Shown in pieces: positions 36,505 to 47,465 of a stretch of DNA of 64,000 bases; position 1 is the stretch's first letter; every line of letters starts with the position of its first letter. A program made the translations under genes and the position numbers. The notes beneath the pieces were generated by a model. The model saw only the letters and a list, made by a program, of their open reading frames with translations, was not told the origin of the DNA and did not search any database. Source of the stretch: Calendula officinalis (lineage: Eukaryota > Streptophyta > Magnoliopsida > Asterales > Asteraceae); assembly GCA_963853835.1 (NCBI GenBank), contig OY970820.1:30156873-30220872 (forward strand), given 5' to 3'.

Positions 36505-36668
36505 AGTTCGCGTCGCGAACTCCTGCTCGCGATCGTGAAGTGTCGACAGAGATTTTGGGGCAATGTCGTGAACTAGTTCGCAGATAGGTTCCCGACGCGA
36601 ACCTGGGTTCGCGATCGCGAACTCTGGGTTCGCGATCGCGAACTCTGGGTTCGCGATTGGAACTCTTC
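36505..36668 (+). repeat. TTCGCG palindrome cluster with 22-bp tandem unit
   Basis: Begins GTTCGCGTCGCGAAC. Near 36606-36660 the block GTTCGCGATCGCGAACTCTG repeats in tandem. The density of CpG is far above that of the surrounding sequence. Confidence 0.8.
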
Positions 36669-38559
36669 CGCGACAATTTTTTTTGTGCTATTTTCGTAGC
36701 GAGTTTACTTGATATGTATACCTAGTGTTAGAGGAATACTATACGAGACAATGTACACATTCGGGACGAGGTCAGTGTCAGATGGATAAGGGCTGAGCAT
36801 AGTGTATCGACTAACATGGTATTCGAACCTTACCTGTATACGTTGCATGGATAAGGGGGTTTACCGGGGTGTTGGATACAGCGCTATCGGTTACCGTGGT
36901 TTTGGCCGACCATGGTTTAGGGCTCGGCAGAGCCGCCGATCCTCTCAATAGTGGTTACCTCAAAGCGTTGCTTGCTTATGTGCTTGGAGCTTAGCATAGT
37001 TATAGTTATTTCATTCACTTTGCTTTCGTGCTAATCTCTCCCTCATTGACACATTTCAGGTTGGAAGACTTGAAACGGGTCGGGCTTGGACGGAGCGTTT
37101 GACCATGCGTTTAAAAGTGTTTTGTTTAAAGAGCCTAGTTTTTGCAATACCGTCTTTTAACTAACACTTTGGTTTGTAATATTTTGGTGGGACCCCGGTT
37201 TGTAAACTTAACGTAATTAGGAACTAAACTAAACTAGATGCTTCTGCGACATAGTAAGTAATGGTAAATGACTATTTAAAAAAATGGTTTCAAAAATGCG
37301 GTGTTACACCAAATGTTAACAAAATATGGGATATAATATACACTTGTATCATATTACATAACTAGCTTCATAGCCCGCCCGACTGGGCGGGCATGTTTCA
37401 AGAGATATATTATAGAAAAAATACCAACAAATATTAATAATTTTAAAAATGACATAAGAATCGATAGTTGTAATGATAAGTTTGTACAAAATTTGATACA
37501 TGAACAAATGTTACATAAAATTTATAGACGAAATAAGACTTCTTTGTAAACGACATTTGTTGTTGAGACCTTTGGATACATTGTTGTTGGCGAGTATCGA
37601 AGTTTTTGACGGCCTTCCAGGACGCCGTTTAGTTATATCACTAAGCTAATCTGTTATAGATAAAAACCACGTATATAATGGGAAGATGTCTTTAATTTCT
37701 ACTGTTGTAAAAAAAGTACATTATTATTAATATACGCTATAGACAAAAAAGGTTACATACTTTCACTAATCGGCATAAGTGGTTTTCTTCTGATAGGTCT
37801 TCCAGGTTTCCTAACCACATTTGGGATCTCATTTGGCAAAGCCAATGCTCCAAAAGTAGTAAAAAATGGTTAAATTGTTTGATAAAGTATGGGATTAAAA
37901 AAAAGTATAATCTAATATATTAAGGAGTAATTAAATATAATACTTACATTTTGTTGAAGGCTTTTCAGACGGTCTTTTAGAGATATCTTCTAATGATGTG
38001 TTGGACGAAGAGCACAAACCATGTAATTGAGATTCTACTACGATGCGTTTAATCTTTGCTGGCTGATTCTCATTGTTTTCTACCGTGATTTTTCTTTTTC
38101 CTCCTTTTTTTCTTTATTATCTACCATAGCTTGATTAGTGGTGGAATTATACATTTCCATATAATCTATCCCTATATAATAGCCGTAGAAAATTGAAATT
38201 AAAAAGTTAATTGATACAAAATGTTGATACAGAGTTTATCAGTTTAAATGTTTTAATTGGACTATATAAGCAAGTCTAAAATAAGACAACAATAGTGAGA
38301 TTAAAATTAAGTATCTGGTAACAAATTTTTCTAACATTATAAAAACTGGGCTAATATATTGCCTATCCGGAAACAATATTAATTAGATAAAAAGCTTGAC
38401 CAATTTTATCGTTCAGGCCCAATTGACTCGAATATCGTAGGTTGTCTGTAGCCACAAATGATACGCAGTTTCCCTGGTATTCCCAAAATTAAAACCAGAC
38501 GCCTGATAATGGAAAGACGCTACAAAGTAATTGAAAAATCGAGTGTACGCCGCCTTATG

Positions 38560-39353
38560 CACCGGCTGGACTAAAATTTCGCGGTTGATATTCATCTCTG
38601 ACAATTTCAACAATGTTCCGATGCAGTTAGAGGCGCTTCGAATGGCGTATGATGAGATTAAGAAGGGAGAGAACACACCATTGGTCAGGGAAGTTGTTCA
38701 GAAAATCAATGGACGATTAGGTCTAAATTACAGGTCTAATATACAGTGCGGATTCGGGTGGATGGATTCGGTGGATCGTAGGGCTGATCAGAGGAAGGAG
38801 AAGCTTGAGAATGAGCTTAATGCTTACATGGTAATATGTTATTCATTATTTATTTCAAATGTTATAATTTATTGTTTAATGTTTATAAGCTTGTGGTTTT
38901 AATTATCATTTTTCATTATCGTTGAAGCTTTTTGCTCCGAGTAGTTCTGCCAATCGTACGATTTTGGTACTTTTCAAGTAGCAAATTTAGGAGTTTTTGC
39001 GCTACTTAAATTCTTTTTAGAAAGGAAATAACAACAATAGAAATTTGATCAAAGAGAGCATAAGAATGGGGTACAACGACTTTGGAGACTTTTACTATGC
39101 TCATGGTGCACTTGGGGATGCGTTTAAGAACTATGTTCGCACACGTGATTATTGTACAACTGCAAAACACATAATCCACATGTGTTTGAATGCAATTTTG
39201 GCCAGCAATGAAATGGGTCAATGTGCACATGTTACAAGCTATGTCAGTAAATCAGAGCAGAACAAAACTGATTTAGAGCCTATCGTAGTTGCAAAACTAC
39301 AACGTGTTGCTGGACCTTTGGAGGTTAAGAAATACAAACAGGCAGATCGCAAG
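38560..39353 (+). pseudogene. CSN1: COP9 signalosome subunit 1 (CSN1/FUS6) fragment captured by Helitron
   Basis: Exon A (about 38560-38829) reads TKISRLIFISDNFNNVPMQL, EALRMAYDEIKKGENT, LVREVVQKINGRLG and DSVDRRADQRKEKLENELNA. It is followed by a GTAATATG donor-like site. Exon B (about 39019-39353), after a TTTTTAG acceptor, reads NLIKESIRMGYNDFGDFYYA, LGDAFKNYVRTRDYCTTAKH, IIHMCLNAIL and HVTSYVSKSEQN, ending at a GT. This is part of the N-terminal/central helical-repeat (RPN7-type) region of CSN1, a subunit of the complex that removes NEDD8 from cullins. Start, C-terminal PCI domain and neighbouring exons are missing. It lies antisense to its Helitron carrier. Coding similarity is still high, so capture looks fairly recent. 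Confidence 0.9.
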
Positions 39354-39792
39354 GTTTTTTTTCACATTTTAATCATAAATTGGTATATATAATCTGACAT
39401 ATATAATCACTAAACTGATCTTAAACAATCATTAATTTGTCAACAATCATTTCTATATATTTTGATTATAATTAGCATATTGTTACTAACATTTTATTAA
39501 AGAAGCAAGTATAAGACGAGTTAGTACCACATAAGTAGCTGATTCTGAATGAGCAGTTCATATTGCAAGGTGGACAAATATTTAGCATTTAGTTTGGGGT
39601 ATTTTGTTTCTTATTTGTTAAATGAGTATTTATTTTTTCAGTTTTACAGCAAGGTTAGGGTCTTTTATAAGCCTGATAACTAACTTAAACATAGGAAAAA
39701 TAAACACACAGGGGTACAAATTGCATTGAGTTGTATTAATTATTAAAACTTGAATGATACACACGGGAGATTTAACAATATAAATAGCATAC

Positions 39793-39880
39793 CTTTGAAA
39801 TCCTACAGATTGAAGAAGCTGGAGGGCTGCAAATTCAGTAGGATCTTGTTGTGTAACGAAGAAACCTTGATAATGAGCTC
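39793..39880 (-). pseudogene. Possible second captured exon in the Helitron, unidentified
   Basis: On the minus strand ACTTTCAG precedes an 88-nt open block reading AHYQGFFVTQQDPTEFAALQ and then LLQSVGFQ, followed by GTATGC. The balanced splice-site edges and protein-like composition suggest a captured exon from a second gene. Another candidate (SDSLHQRTTSGEG followed by GTACAT) lies at about 40750-40795 on the same strand. I do not recognise the parent protein. Confidence 0.4.
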
Positions 39881-41936
39881 CTGAAAGTAAGAGTTAATAA
39901 CAGATTATTAATCATTTTAAATATCCGGTATTTCTTCCGTCAACAACTATGTCATTGTATATTGACTGTTGTTAAAGTGTAATGTGGATTCTTTATAGTC
40001 AAACCGATTAATAATATAAAAAAATAGTAAAATTAATAATGTGGATTCTTTATAATTGTATTAAATGCTATTTGACAATTAAAAGTCAAATCTAACTTTT
40101 AAAGTCAAATCTGATTTTTTAAAGTCAGTATTATGATTTTTAATACTGATTATACAAAAATTCTGACTTTTCAGTCATTTTGTGACTATTTATTAATACT
40201 TTTAATCAAAGAGTATATGTAAATAAAAATTATAACTGAAATATGTACAAATTTGACTAATTAGTCGATTTTTTTTAAAAAAATTAATGGATAAAAAGCG
40301 ACAATTTAATAAAAGGGAGTTTAAAAGTCCTACTGTATGTTCAATTTGTTTGTTCAATTTTATAAGTCATTTTAATACATTAACACTTTTTAAACTGATC
40401 TACAACATATAAAATATGATTAAAAACGTGCCCACTAAAAATCTGATAATGAAGTTTTAATGTACGGTTTTTGGCAAGACCTGGTATTTGAAGAAGAGTT
40501 TTTGGTGCTGTAATTTGTTTCCTGCGAGGTAACAAAATATTTTTAGTTGGAATCCACCAAATAGAATAAAGAACTGCAGTTTTAATTCTGATGAATTAAC
40601 CAAACATAATTGTTTTATGGTATTGCTGTTTATGATTTGAAACTGCCCTAAATCTATGAAGATAACAGAATCACGATGTTGATTGCAGTTCACACAAAGG
40701 AATACCACATGTTATTAAGCGTATGAAAAATCAAGGAATGAATATGTACCTTCACCTGATGTTGTTCTTTGATGCAGGGAATCGGAACTGGCTTTTAATC
40801 AACTGTAAGTATTTCAACCATATTGGCATGGTTTATATAGGCGATAATGGTTATCGAATTTTAAAAAATGGTAAAGGTAAGTGAAATCACGGGATTTAAG
40901 GAATAGATTATGTTATACCGAAATAATAAACCAGAATTTTGGTTGATTATATAATGTTTTGAATTTTTACTATAATTATCACAAAAAAAGCAATAATTAT
41001 CACGGTGTAAGGCCAAGTATTTTTGGTGGTATTAAATAGATTTAAAAGGAAATAATCAATTGTATATAATGTTTTGAATTTTTACTATAATTATCACAGG
41101 TGGTATTAAATATATTTTAAAGGAAATCATCAAAAAAATTCAAAAGTTTATCTTAATGAAATCCCGTGATTTTTGGTGGTATATATGCAGGAGAGAAGTT
41201 TCGGAATTAGTAAATATGAAATCCCGTGAATTTTGTTTAACACTAGGAGTTGATTTTCTTTCCGTAAATGAAGGGATTTTTGTGAATAAATGCAGGAAAG
41301 AGAGACATAGCATGTTGGCCAATCCTAAAATTACACATGGCATTGTTAGCGAATGAGATTGCTCCAAACTGCCTAGTTGGCAAACGTAAATCAAATGTAG
41401 GCTCATATATAGGAGAATATATGATTATCAAAAACAAATGCAGGGCGATATCTCCCGACTTTCATCCGGAAGAGCGACATAGTGAAGTTGACCCCGTACG
41501 ATCACATGATGAAGTATTACAAGTTATCAGGGAGATCCATAATCAACAAACTCTTCTAAATCTTAGATCTGATTTGGTGGAACACATTTGGAATCGACAT
41601 CCCCACCACTAGTTTTTTCTACTTACATAATGTTTTTTTTATCAATGTAATGTTTTTTAATTATTTTTAATGTAATGTTTTAATTATTAATGAAATTTAA
41701 AAAAGAAAATTTAACGATCGGTCACACATTACGGGCTATTGGTCGATGTCTAGTTATGTGTTTGATCAGGAGAGAGAAAGCTGATGTGGCGCAGAGGTGG
41801 CAGGAGTGACCAAATTGGGTTTGGTCACCCATTACGCACAGTCTAATAGGGCATAAAGTCATAAACTATGGTCTCATGACCTCATCCCATTTGTCCTCGC
41901 CCACTAGCCACTAAGTTACGATACTTGAATACTATA

Positions 41937-42331
41937 TAGACGTGCACAAACCGGATAACAAAAAATTTTGATCGGATTGGGTCAATGACCGTCAAAACTG
42001 GTTTAGGTTGAACCATATTTGGGTCAGAAATGTAGAAACCAATTGAAACCGGATCTGATCTGATCGAAGCCGGATTGAATTTGTTTTTTTTGCATATTCC
42101 ACCCTAAATCCTCAATAAATACATGAATCCGATTTTTCAATCTAGTTTAATCCGGTTTTCTCCAAACTGGTTTTCCATAATCCGGTTTTCAAAGCGGTTT
42201 GCCCAAGGATACTCAAACTGATCCCAATCCGGTATGCTTCAATCCGAATACGATCCGGTATGCTTTAATCCGAATATGATCCGGTCTTGAAACCGGTCCG
42301 GATCGGGATCCGGTTTTGATGTGCACCTCTA
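41937..42331. mobile_element. hAT-like MITE rich in CCGGTTT (TSD ATACTAKA)
   Basis: The left end TAGACGTGCACAAACCGG matches the right end (reverse complement TAGAGGTGCACATCAAAACC). The flanking octamers are ATACTATA (41929-41936) and ATACTAGA (42332-42339), differing at one base. The body is CCGGTTT/AACCGG-rich like other dispersed hAT MITEs. Confidence 0.78.
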
Positions 42332-42339
42332 ATACTAGA

Positions 42340-44170
42340 CCACGTATATATACTAGTATGCCCATGGGTCAAAACTCTTTACTGAAAAGTAGCTATTTTT
42401 GTGAATATCATTTCTCCTCGATATTAAAATTTAGCGAATTTTGTCTCTAGTGATTAACTGATTATGATTCTTTATCGCTTATATGATGTTGACAGTGTTT
42501 AATTATATGCTCGAGATCTTTGTTGGAGTCTATCTCATTTTGTGTGGGTTCTACGAATTTTCATTTGGGAAGAACCATTACTATATATGCCTCTTCATCA
42601 ATCTATGGCTTTCTTCATCGCGGGATTTGGCTACATTGGCGTCTTCGTCCCGAATTCTTGAGAATATACTAAAAAAGAAGCTTGTTTCTCAGTTCACCCG
42701 GAAACTAATATGTATAAGTTGTCAATTTGTTTTGTTGCTATGTTTTATTACAAAGAATCAAGTCATTCTTTCATTGTAGACGTGAATAAGCATTGGAATA
42801 TGGTTGCAAAGTTAACCTTCACATAGTATTGGAAGTGGATGATGCAAAAATAAATTACTTTTTTATACTTGGACTTGCAAAACAAAAAACTATAATTCAT
42901 TTATATAATATTTTGATTGATATCATAATACATGAAGTTAGACAAATCACTTCTTTTTCTGGTAGGAAAAATTGTATTGCTTCTTATTTAATCTTCTTAC
43001 TTCATCCTCACATAGTCCTACCTATAAGATGATTGATACGTGGAATCTATTATTTTTCTTTCATAATCTTATCCATTGAGTTAGAAACTTATAATGATAA
43101 AATGAGTAAATGGATAAATATAAATATTTAGTAGTAAGTAATATGATGTCTCTTTTCTGTATTGTTTAGTGTTTACTAGTTTAAAGAATGGTCACTATCC
43201 ATCAACTTGACAAAGATCATAAAAAACAAATACCTCCACCACAGCATGTTCATAGCTAAAATTGGTATACAAAATTAACGAGTTAATAACATAAATAATG
43301 TTTAATTGTAAAAGAAAAGACTCAAAATAAAATAACTGTTCAACAGGCTCAAATGGGACCTGTCGTTACTGCAAAATAACCACCTTAAAATAGCAAAAAC
43401 AGAAGACGTACCAAAAAAGGTAGCAACAAAAGACAAAAATGTTATTTTTTGTTGTCCAACTGAATTGGAGTTGAGCATCCAACAAGAGCATATTCCATAA
43501 CCGAAAGGATAAAAAACACCCTTAACTTGTACTTCATTTTTTAAGAGGATATACCTTCTATAAATTTATAAAAACCTTTTATTCTAAATTTAATTTAAAA
43601 TATCGTGTCAAATATTTTCTATTTTACTAACGCCAACGACTTTGTGTTTAACAAGTAATAGCAGAAACTGAGAAACACAAATGACAAATTTACCTAGAGT
43701 TCACAAGTTTTATATGTTTGCTATGTAAACATTTACCAAATGATCAATGAAAAGTTCATAAACAACAATAGTTAGGTCGCGTATATGACAAATAAAACAC
43801 AGCCATCACAGAGGAGCCCATTATAAATGGGAATACCCTTTATAAAAGAAAATATATAAACACTACATATGACAATAATTGTAGTAAAGAAACCAACCTA
43901 TCCCAAATTTTGGGACAACAAAACGAGACATTTTATTCCCAAACTATTCGGTATAAATTTGAGACATATCCCAAAAGAAAACTTCAAAAAGAAGCACAAT
44001 ATGCGACCAAGGACATGATTAGCATTCATTCTTGTGTTCTTGAGTTACTATTTAAATTTTAACTAAAATTCTAACATAATACCTTCAAAAATTAGATCAT
44101 ACCCTTGACCCGTTTAGTTAGCACCCGTATAACACACCAGACCTACCTTCTCTCATTTTGGAAAATCAGC
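42340..44170. other. Intergenic, no gene recognised
   Basis: AT-rich. Frames such as 42483-42779 and 42793-43032 have no recognisable motifs and biased composition. The last few hundred bases are probably the 3' flank and UTR of the OTU gene. Confidence 0.5.
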
Positions 44171-45603
44171 TTATGATATGTATTCCAATATGTCATAATG
44201 ACCATAACCATGAAACAAAACTTTGATTGAATTCTTTTCGTCATGTTCATATTCTTTGCCATAAGTTGCAATGTTTAACAATTTGTCCGAACTCTTCTCC
44301 ACCATGAAGACCGATATTGTAGTCCTGTAAACAGAACCAAAAATTTCAAATCGCTGCATTTCAAAATCACATGATGCAAAGTGTAACATAAGGTCATTTT
44401 AGTACTTAAGAATGTGAGAAGCCATTAATAACTCGGGTTCTCCACCCCAAACATGGGGCTTTTCCATCCTTTTGCAATAGATGTCGAAATCACCCTCAAT
44501 AAACCTTTAACATGATAGTTATTAATATAGATAAAAATTTGTACAAAATTGAAACAATTATGAAAAAAATATGATGAAGAAACTTACCATTCGATCTCTT
44601 TTCGTCTCTTCAAGAGCTCGTCAACAACCTACACAACCAAATTTGCATAAGAATATAATGAACACATAACATAACATGATTTTAACCCACAACCTAGCTT
44701 TAAACCGTTATGTAATTTATAGAAATCCATTAACGTATTTTTCTTTTTAAAAGAAAGCAAGAAAGTTGCAAATTTTACTTGAGCTCTTAATTCATCGGCA
44801 AGTTCTTTCTGTCGATTCTCGTAAGGAGCATCCTCTCCGTTTCTTAAGCAAACCATATGAGCTATTGCTCTGAATAAACATCTTCCATCTGCAGGAACTC
44901 CTGCAAAAAGTTTATAGCATTTATAATCTATTCATGTGTCTTTAATTGTTCAAAAATTATTTGGATATATTACAAAATGAATTTAAAAGACAAAGCTAGA
45001 TCATCAATAAAAAGCGACGTGATTTAAGATTAAATATAAGAAATGTTATAAACAGTTGCATTTGAATGTAATTACAATTTCTTCTAAAAAAAACTTCAAA
45101 CCTATTATTCTGTAGTTTGTGGAGTTTTTAGAAATAGTGGTGATACAATTGCCGTTGATTTTGTTATCGCCGGCGATGACAGGTTCCGAACTGTTATCGT
45201 TAATCTCTATCGCCGGCGCCGCAAGGAGAGCGCAGATGCCGAATAGAAGCCAAGACGTATGAGGACGGTGAAGCCACCGCGCAGGGCGCACATCCCAAGC
45301 GACGTTCCATGAACCCTCGCCGGCCGGCCTAAGGTTATATTTTCCCTGACAACTAGCGGCTGGGAGAATAGCATGCCATAAGGATGCTGATATATCGGAG
45401 GCAGAACAATTCAATATTGTAGCTGTCGAATGGAAAGGAAATCGACGACGGTCGATACACTCCGTCGTCGCAGGGAGTAGTGATTTGATCGGAAAACTGG
45501 CATCAGAGTGGATGTGTCGGTAACGCGCCGCCAAGGCGTAGTGAGCTAGTGGTGAACCGAGAAGCCAATATTTCGGACGTGAAGAAATAACGCCGGCGAG
45601 CAT
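44171..45603 (-). CDS. OTU-domain deubiquitinating enzyme, five exons
   Basis: Exons (minus): 45603-45102, 44900-44779, 44628-44588, 44504-44406 and 44324-44171, all bounded by GT-AG and phase-consistent, giving 305 residues. Residues 1-167 form a Ser/Ala/Arg-rich N-terminus that includes a hydrophobic segment (SWLLFGICALLAAPAIEI, about 120-137). The OTU domain follows: VPADGRCLFRAIAH holds Asp172 and catalytic Cys175; then YENRQKELADELRAQ, FIEGDFDIYCKRMEKPHVWG, GEPELLMASHIL, and VLFHGYGHYDILEY with the expected catalytic His297. The pattern is that of plant OTU3/OTU4-like enzymes, cysteine proteases that cleave ubiquitin chains. The catalytic Asp172, Cys175 and His297 are all present, so it is likely active. 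Substrate and compartment cannot be read; the hydrophobic segment could be an organelle or membrane signal. Confidence 0.93.
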
Positions 45604-45900
45604 CACATATAAACGGCGCGGAGGAAGGGGATACTAAAATGGAGCCGGAACCATTCGCCGTCGGCGTAATAGTTATGGTGAAATGGTAAATACGGTAATG
45701 GTGCGAACTGAAGAGATGATTATTGGGTTGTATTGTCCGTCTGATGGGTTTTATTGGGGAGATCGACGGCTGGTAAGAATATGTTTCGCACGTGGCTCTC
45801 ACGAGGAATGGGGTTGGTGATGTGTTCACGTGTTCAACAAGAAATCATGTTTGTCGTCTTCCCTTGAAAGTTTAATCAATCCGAAGGTGATAACAATAAA
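45604..45900 (-). promoter_or_regulatory. Probable promoter/5' UTR of the OTU gene
   Basis: Sequence just upstream of the OTU start, less AT-rich than its surroundings. It contains GCACGTGGC (G-box core CACGTG, about 45789) and CACGTG again near 45826. No TATA box position can be set with confidence. Confidence 0.45.
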
Positions 45901-46090
45901 GCTTCTAGTCTAGTAGTATTGGTGAAAAAAATAAGATGTTGACAATGGCCAAGGTCATGGGTTCAAGTCCTGTCATGGACGTGGAGTTTATTCATCATAG
46001 GTGGAAGGTTCAAGGGAAGACATACTGCCCCTTGTGGATGTCACTGTCTAAGTTCGAACCACTAACTTACTAACTAGCTGTTAAAAAAAT
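45901..46090 (+). mobile_element. tRNA-derived SINE
   Basis: A box TAGTCTAGTAG (45906-45916) and B box GGTTCAAGTCC (45960-45970) are spaced as in tRNA genes. The element ends in TTAAAAAAAT. Degenerate flanking repeats AATCCGAAGGTGATAACA (left) and AATCCAAAGGTAACAGCA (right) look like an old target duplication of about 22 bp. Confidence 0.78.
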
Positions 46091-46420
46091 AAATCCAAAG
46101 GTAACAGCATAAATGCATTAAACTCGATAAATTAGTTTTAATTTATACTCTAGATGCACTTGATTAATTGTTTCCTAATATTTAACTGATTATTAAGAAT
46201 ACATTACCACTAAATAATCATCTATTATTATTAATAAACTCGATAAATGATACATTTTAAAAAATTACTTTGTTTGAAAAATTACTCATTTTGACATATT
46301 TTACGAACCGACTGGTTCTAGTGCAACACGTTTTGAGCTTTCAAAAGGACTAAAACTTAAAAGGTCGTAAATAATAACTATCCTTAGGATTTAAATTTAT
46401 AAATCTTTTAGTAATACAAA
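46091..46420. other. Spacer between SINE and Helitron
   Basis: AT-rich, no gene. The phrase TTTCAAAAGGACTAAA at about 46340 recurs just beyond the Helitron's 3' end at about 60064, which is noted separately. Confidence 0.45.
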
Positions 46421-46530
46421 TCTCTACTATATTATAAAGCATTTACCCCTGCCATAATTAGCAAGACTGAAAATTCAGCCAACACACTTGCTAATTATGG
46501 AAACTAGCCCTTTTGTTTTAAAAAAATAAG

Positions 46531-46592
46531 CAGCCAGGTTTCGAACCTGAGACCCTCGGGTTATATCCTAACAACTAAACCACCTGATCTAG
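46531..46592 (-). other. tRNA-like Pol III box pair near the Helitron 5' end
   Basis: On the minus strand A box TGGTTTAGTTG (46582-46572) and B box GGTTCGAAACC (46547-46537) are 24 bp apart, within CAGGTGGTTTAGTTGTTAGG...CAGGTTCGAAACCTGGCTG. The arms CCAGG/CCTGG form a T-arm-like stem. No acceptor stem is convincing, so this is a tRNA relic or SINE head, not a tRNA gene. Confidence 0.5.
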
Positions 46593-47230
46593 CCATCGCC
46601 TACGTTAAACAACGTAAACGCATCAATAAATATCTTTGCACGGGTTAAGCCTAAATCATTTTAAGTCTGTGATGTGGGTCTGGCCCATCGGATATTGGGC
46701 AAAATGAATATGTGTTTTGAATTAGTGTTCGCCTTCGACCATTCATCTCCCTCATGATTGCTTCATACGCCTTAAACAAGTCATTTGCTTCATGGCCTCC
46801 TCGATTCTGGCATTTAGGCTCCTCGGTTCCTTCAACCATGAGTATCCTTCTGCAAAAGCCTCTTCGATTCCTTAAAGCTTGCACAAATCTTCACCTATAA
46901 ACACAAATCGACGGGGAGAATCTTACATTCTATACGATAACTAATTCAAAACATTGATCTCCCGATATGAAATCTTCAGCAACGAATTTGAGGTAAATAT
47001 TTTTAGTTGAGCTGTTTTAATTCAAAGCTACTGTTCTATATCGGTCGACTGTTTGACGAATTTGGTTGATGACTGTTTAATTGTTAATTTTATAGTTTAT
47101 TAAATTTGGAATATGCTGCTCACCGCGATCTTCAATATGCCTCCAATTTCTCTAGCAAGGATCGGTTCCGTTCTTCAGATTTTTTTAGGTATTTTCTTTT
47201 GATGATGTGCTTGTTTCCTCTGTGTCGATC

Positions 47231-47231
<1 letters not shown>

Positions 47232-47300
<69 letters not shown>
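47232..47300. repeat. (AT)n microsatellite inside the Helitron
   Basis: About 33 AT units. Confidence 0.97.
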
Positions 47301-47305
<5 letters not shown>

Positions 47306-47465
47306 CTGTTTATGTATTACTGCAATGACTCATTTTGATCGTGGATTCGTGTAACTGAGTTCCATACTTTTGTAACTTGCTTTATAGCTAATTTGCAGGC
47401 TATACTTTATGTTATGGTTTTCAGGTTGTACTTTAGGGTTGTGTATTTAAGTGCAACTGAACAGT

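Larger units (their letters stand above)
35106..37308 (+). mobile_element. Solo LTR inside the Harbinger transposase (TSD CCAAA)
   Basis: Starts TGTAACATCCCAAAAC and ends GCGGTGTTACA, with CCAAA exactly repeated at 35101-35105 and 37309-37313. Removing it restores the transposase frame across the junction. At 2203 bp it is a shorter relative of the LTR at 3067. It has the exon-like module (36355-36416) and the richest TTCGCG cluster (36505-36668). Confidence 0.93.
37362..41416 (-). mobile_element. Helitron carrying gene fragments (non-autonomous), inserted in Harbinger transposase
   Basis: The 3' end, on the minus strand, has the hairpin GCCCGCCC-AGTC-GGGCGGGC (37373-37392) seven bases before GAAGCTAG; the terminal CTAG is the CTRR signature, and T follows in the target. 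The 5' end near 41416 reads TCTCCTATATATGAGC on the minus strand, starting with TC. The 5' boundary could be off by up to 4 bp. The target is an A/T step in the codons for LHN-MII of the transposase, with no target duplication. It carries CSN1 exons and at least one other possible exon; no Rep or helicase domain was identified. A Lys/Arg/Pro-rich coding-like stretch (RKPGRPIRRKP, minus, about 37770-37850) was not identified. Confidence 0.82.
34088..41612 (+). pseudogene. Harbinger transposase (Plant_tran/DDE_Tnp_4 family), broken in four places
   Basis: The N-terminal frame 34088-34681 contains RDRDGAHDRLVAAYFAENP, YNEKDFRKRLRMSRDLF, YGTVPDALDEYLQIGEKT and the first catalytic Asp in GSIDCTDWPW. 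It stops at TAA 34679. The same frame then continues with YRGQYVRGDHG and VAGSNNDINVL (second Asp). A 1-bp loss near 34900 shifts the frame to give YLTDGIYPDWSV and VERAFGVLKKKWG (catalytic Glu). The solo LTR interrupts after the codons for SPN, and NKIWDIIYTCIILH resumes at 37314. The Helitron then interrupts, and MIIKNKCRAISPDFHP through DLVEHIWNRHPHH closes the gene at 41612. The nonsense codon, frameshift and two insertions make it dead. Confidence 0.88.
33757..41843 (+). mobile_element. PIF/Harbinger transposon with nested solo LTR and Helitron (TSD TAA)
   Basis: The left terminus GACTACCCGTAATG pairs imperfectly with the right terminus (reverse complement GACTGTGCGTAATG). TAA stands outside both ends (33754-33756 and 41844-41846), the 3-bp target preference of PIF/Harbinger. 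After removing the solo LTR (35106-37308) and the Helitron (37362 to about 41416), about 1.8 kb remains, fitting one transposase gene. No second (MYB-like) ORF was found. Confidence 0.82.

Noticed and set aside
42483..43032. Two hydrophobic plus-strand ORFs as membrane proteins
   Set aside because: Leucine/isoleucine/phenylalanine richness follows from AT-rich DNA, and I see no family motif or splice context.
46531..46592. Functional tRNA gene
   Set aside because: The A and B boxes are good, but no seven-base acceptor stem or anticodon arm could be built around them.
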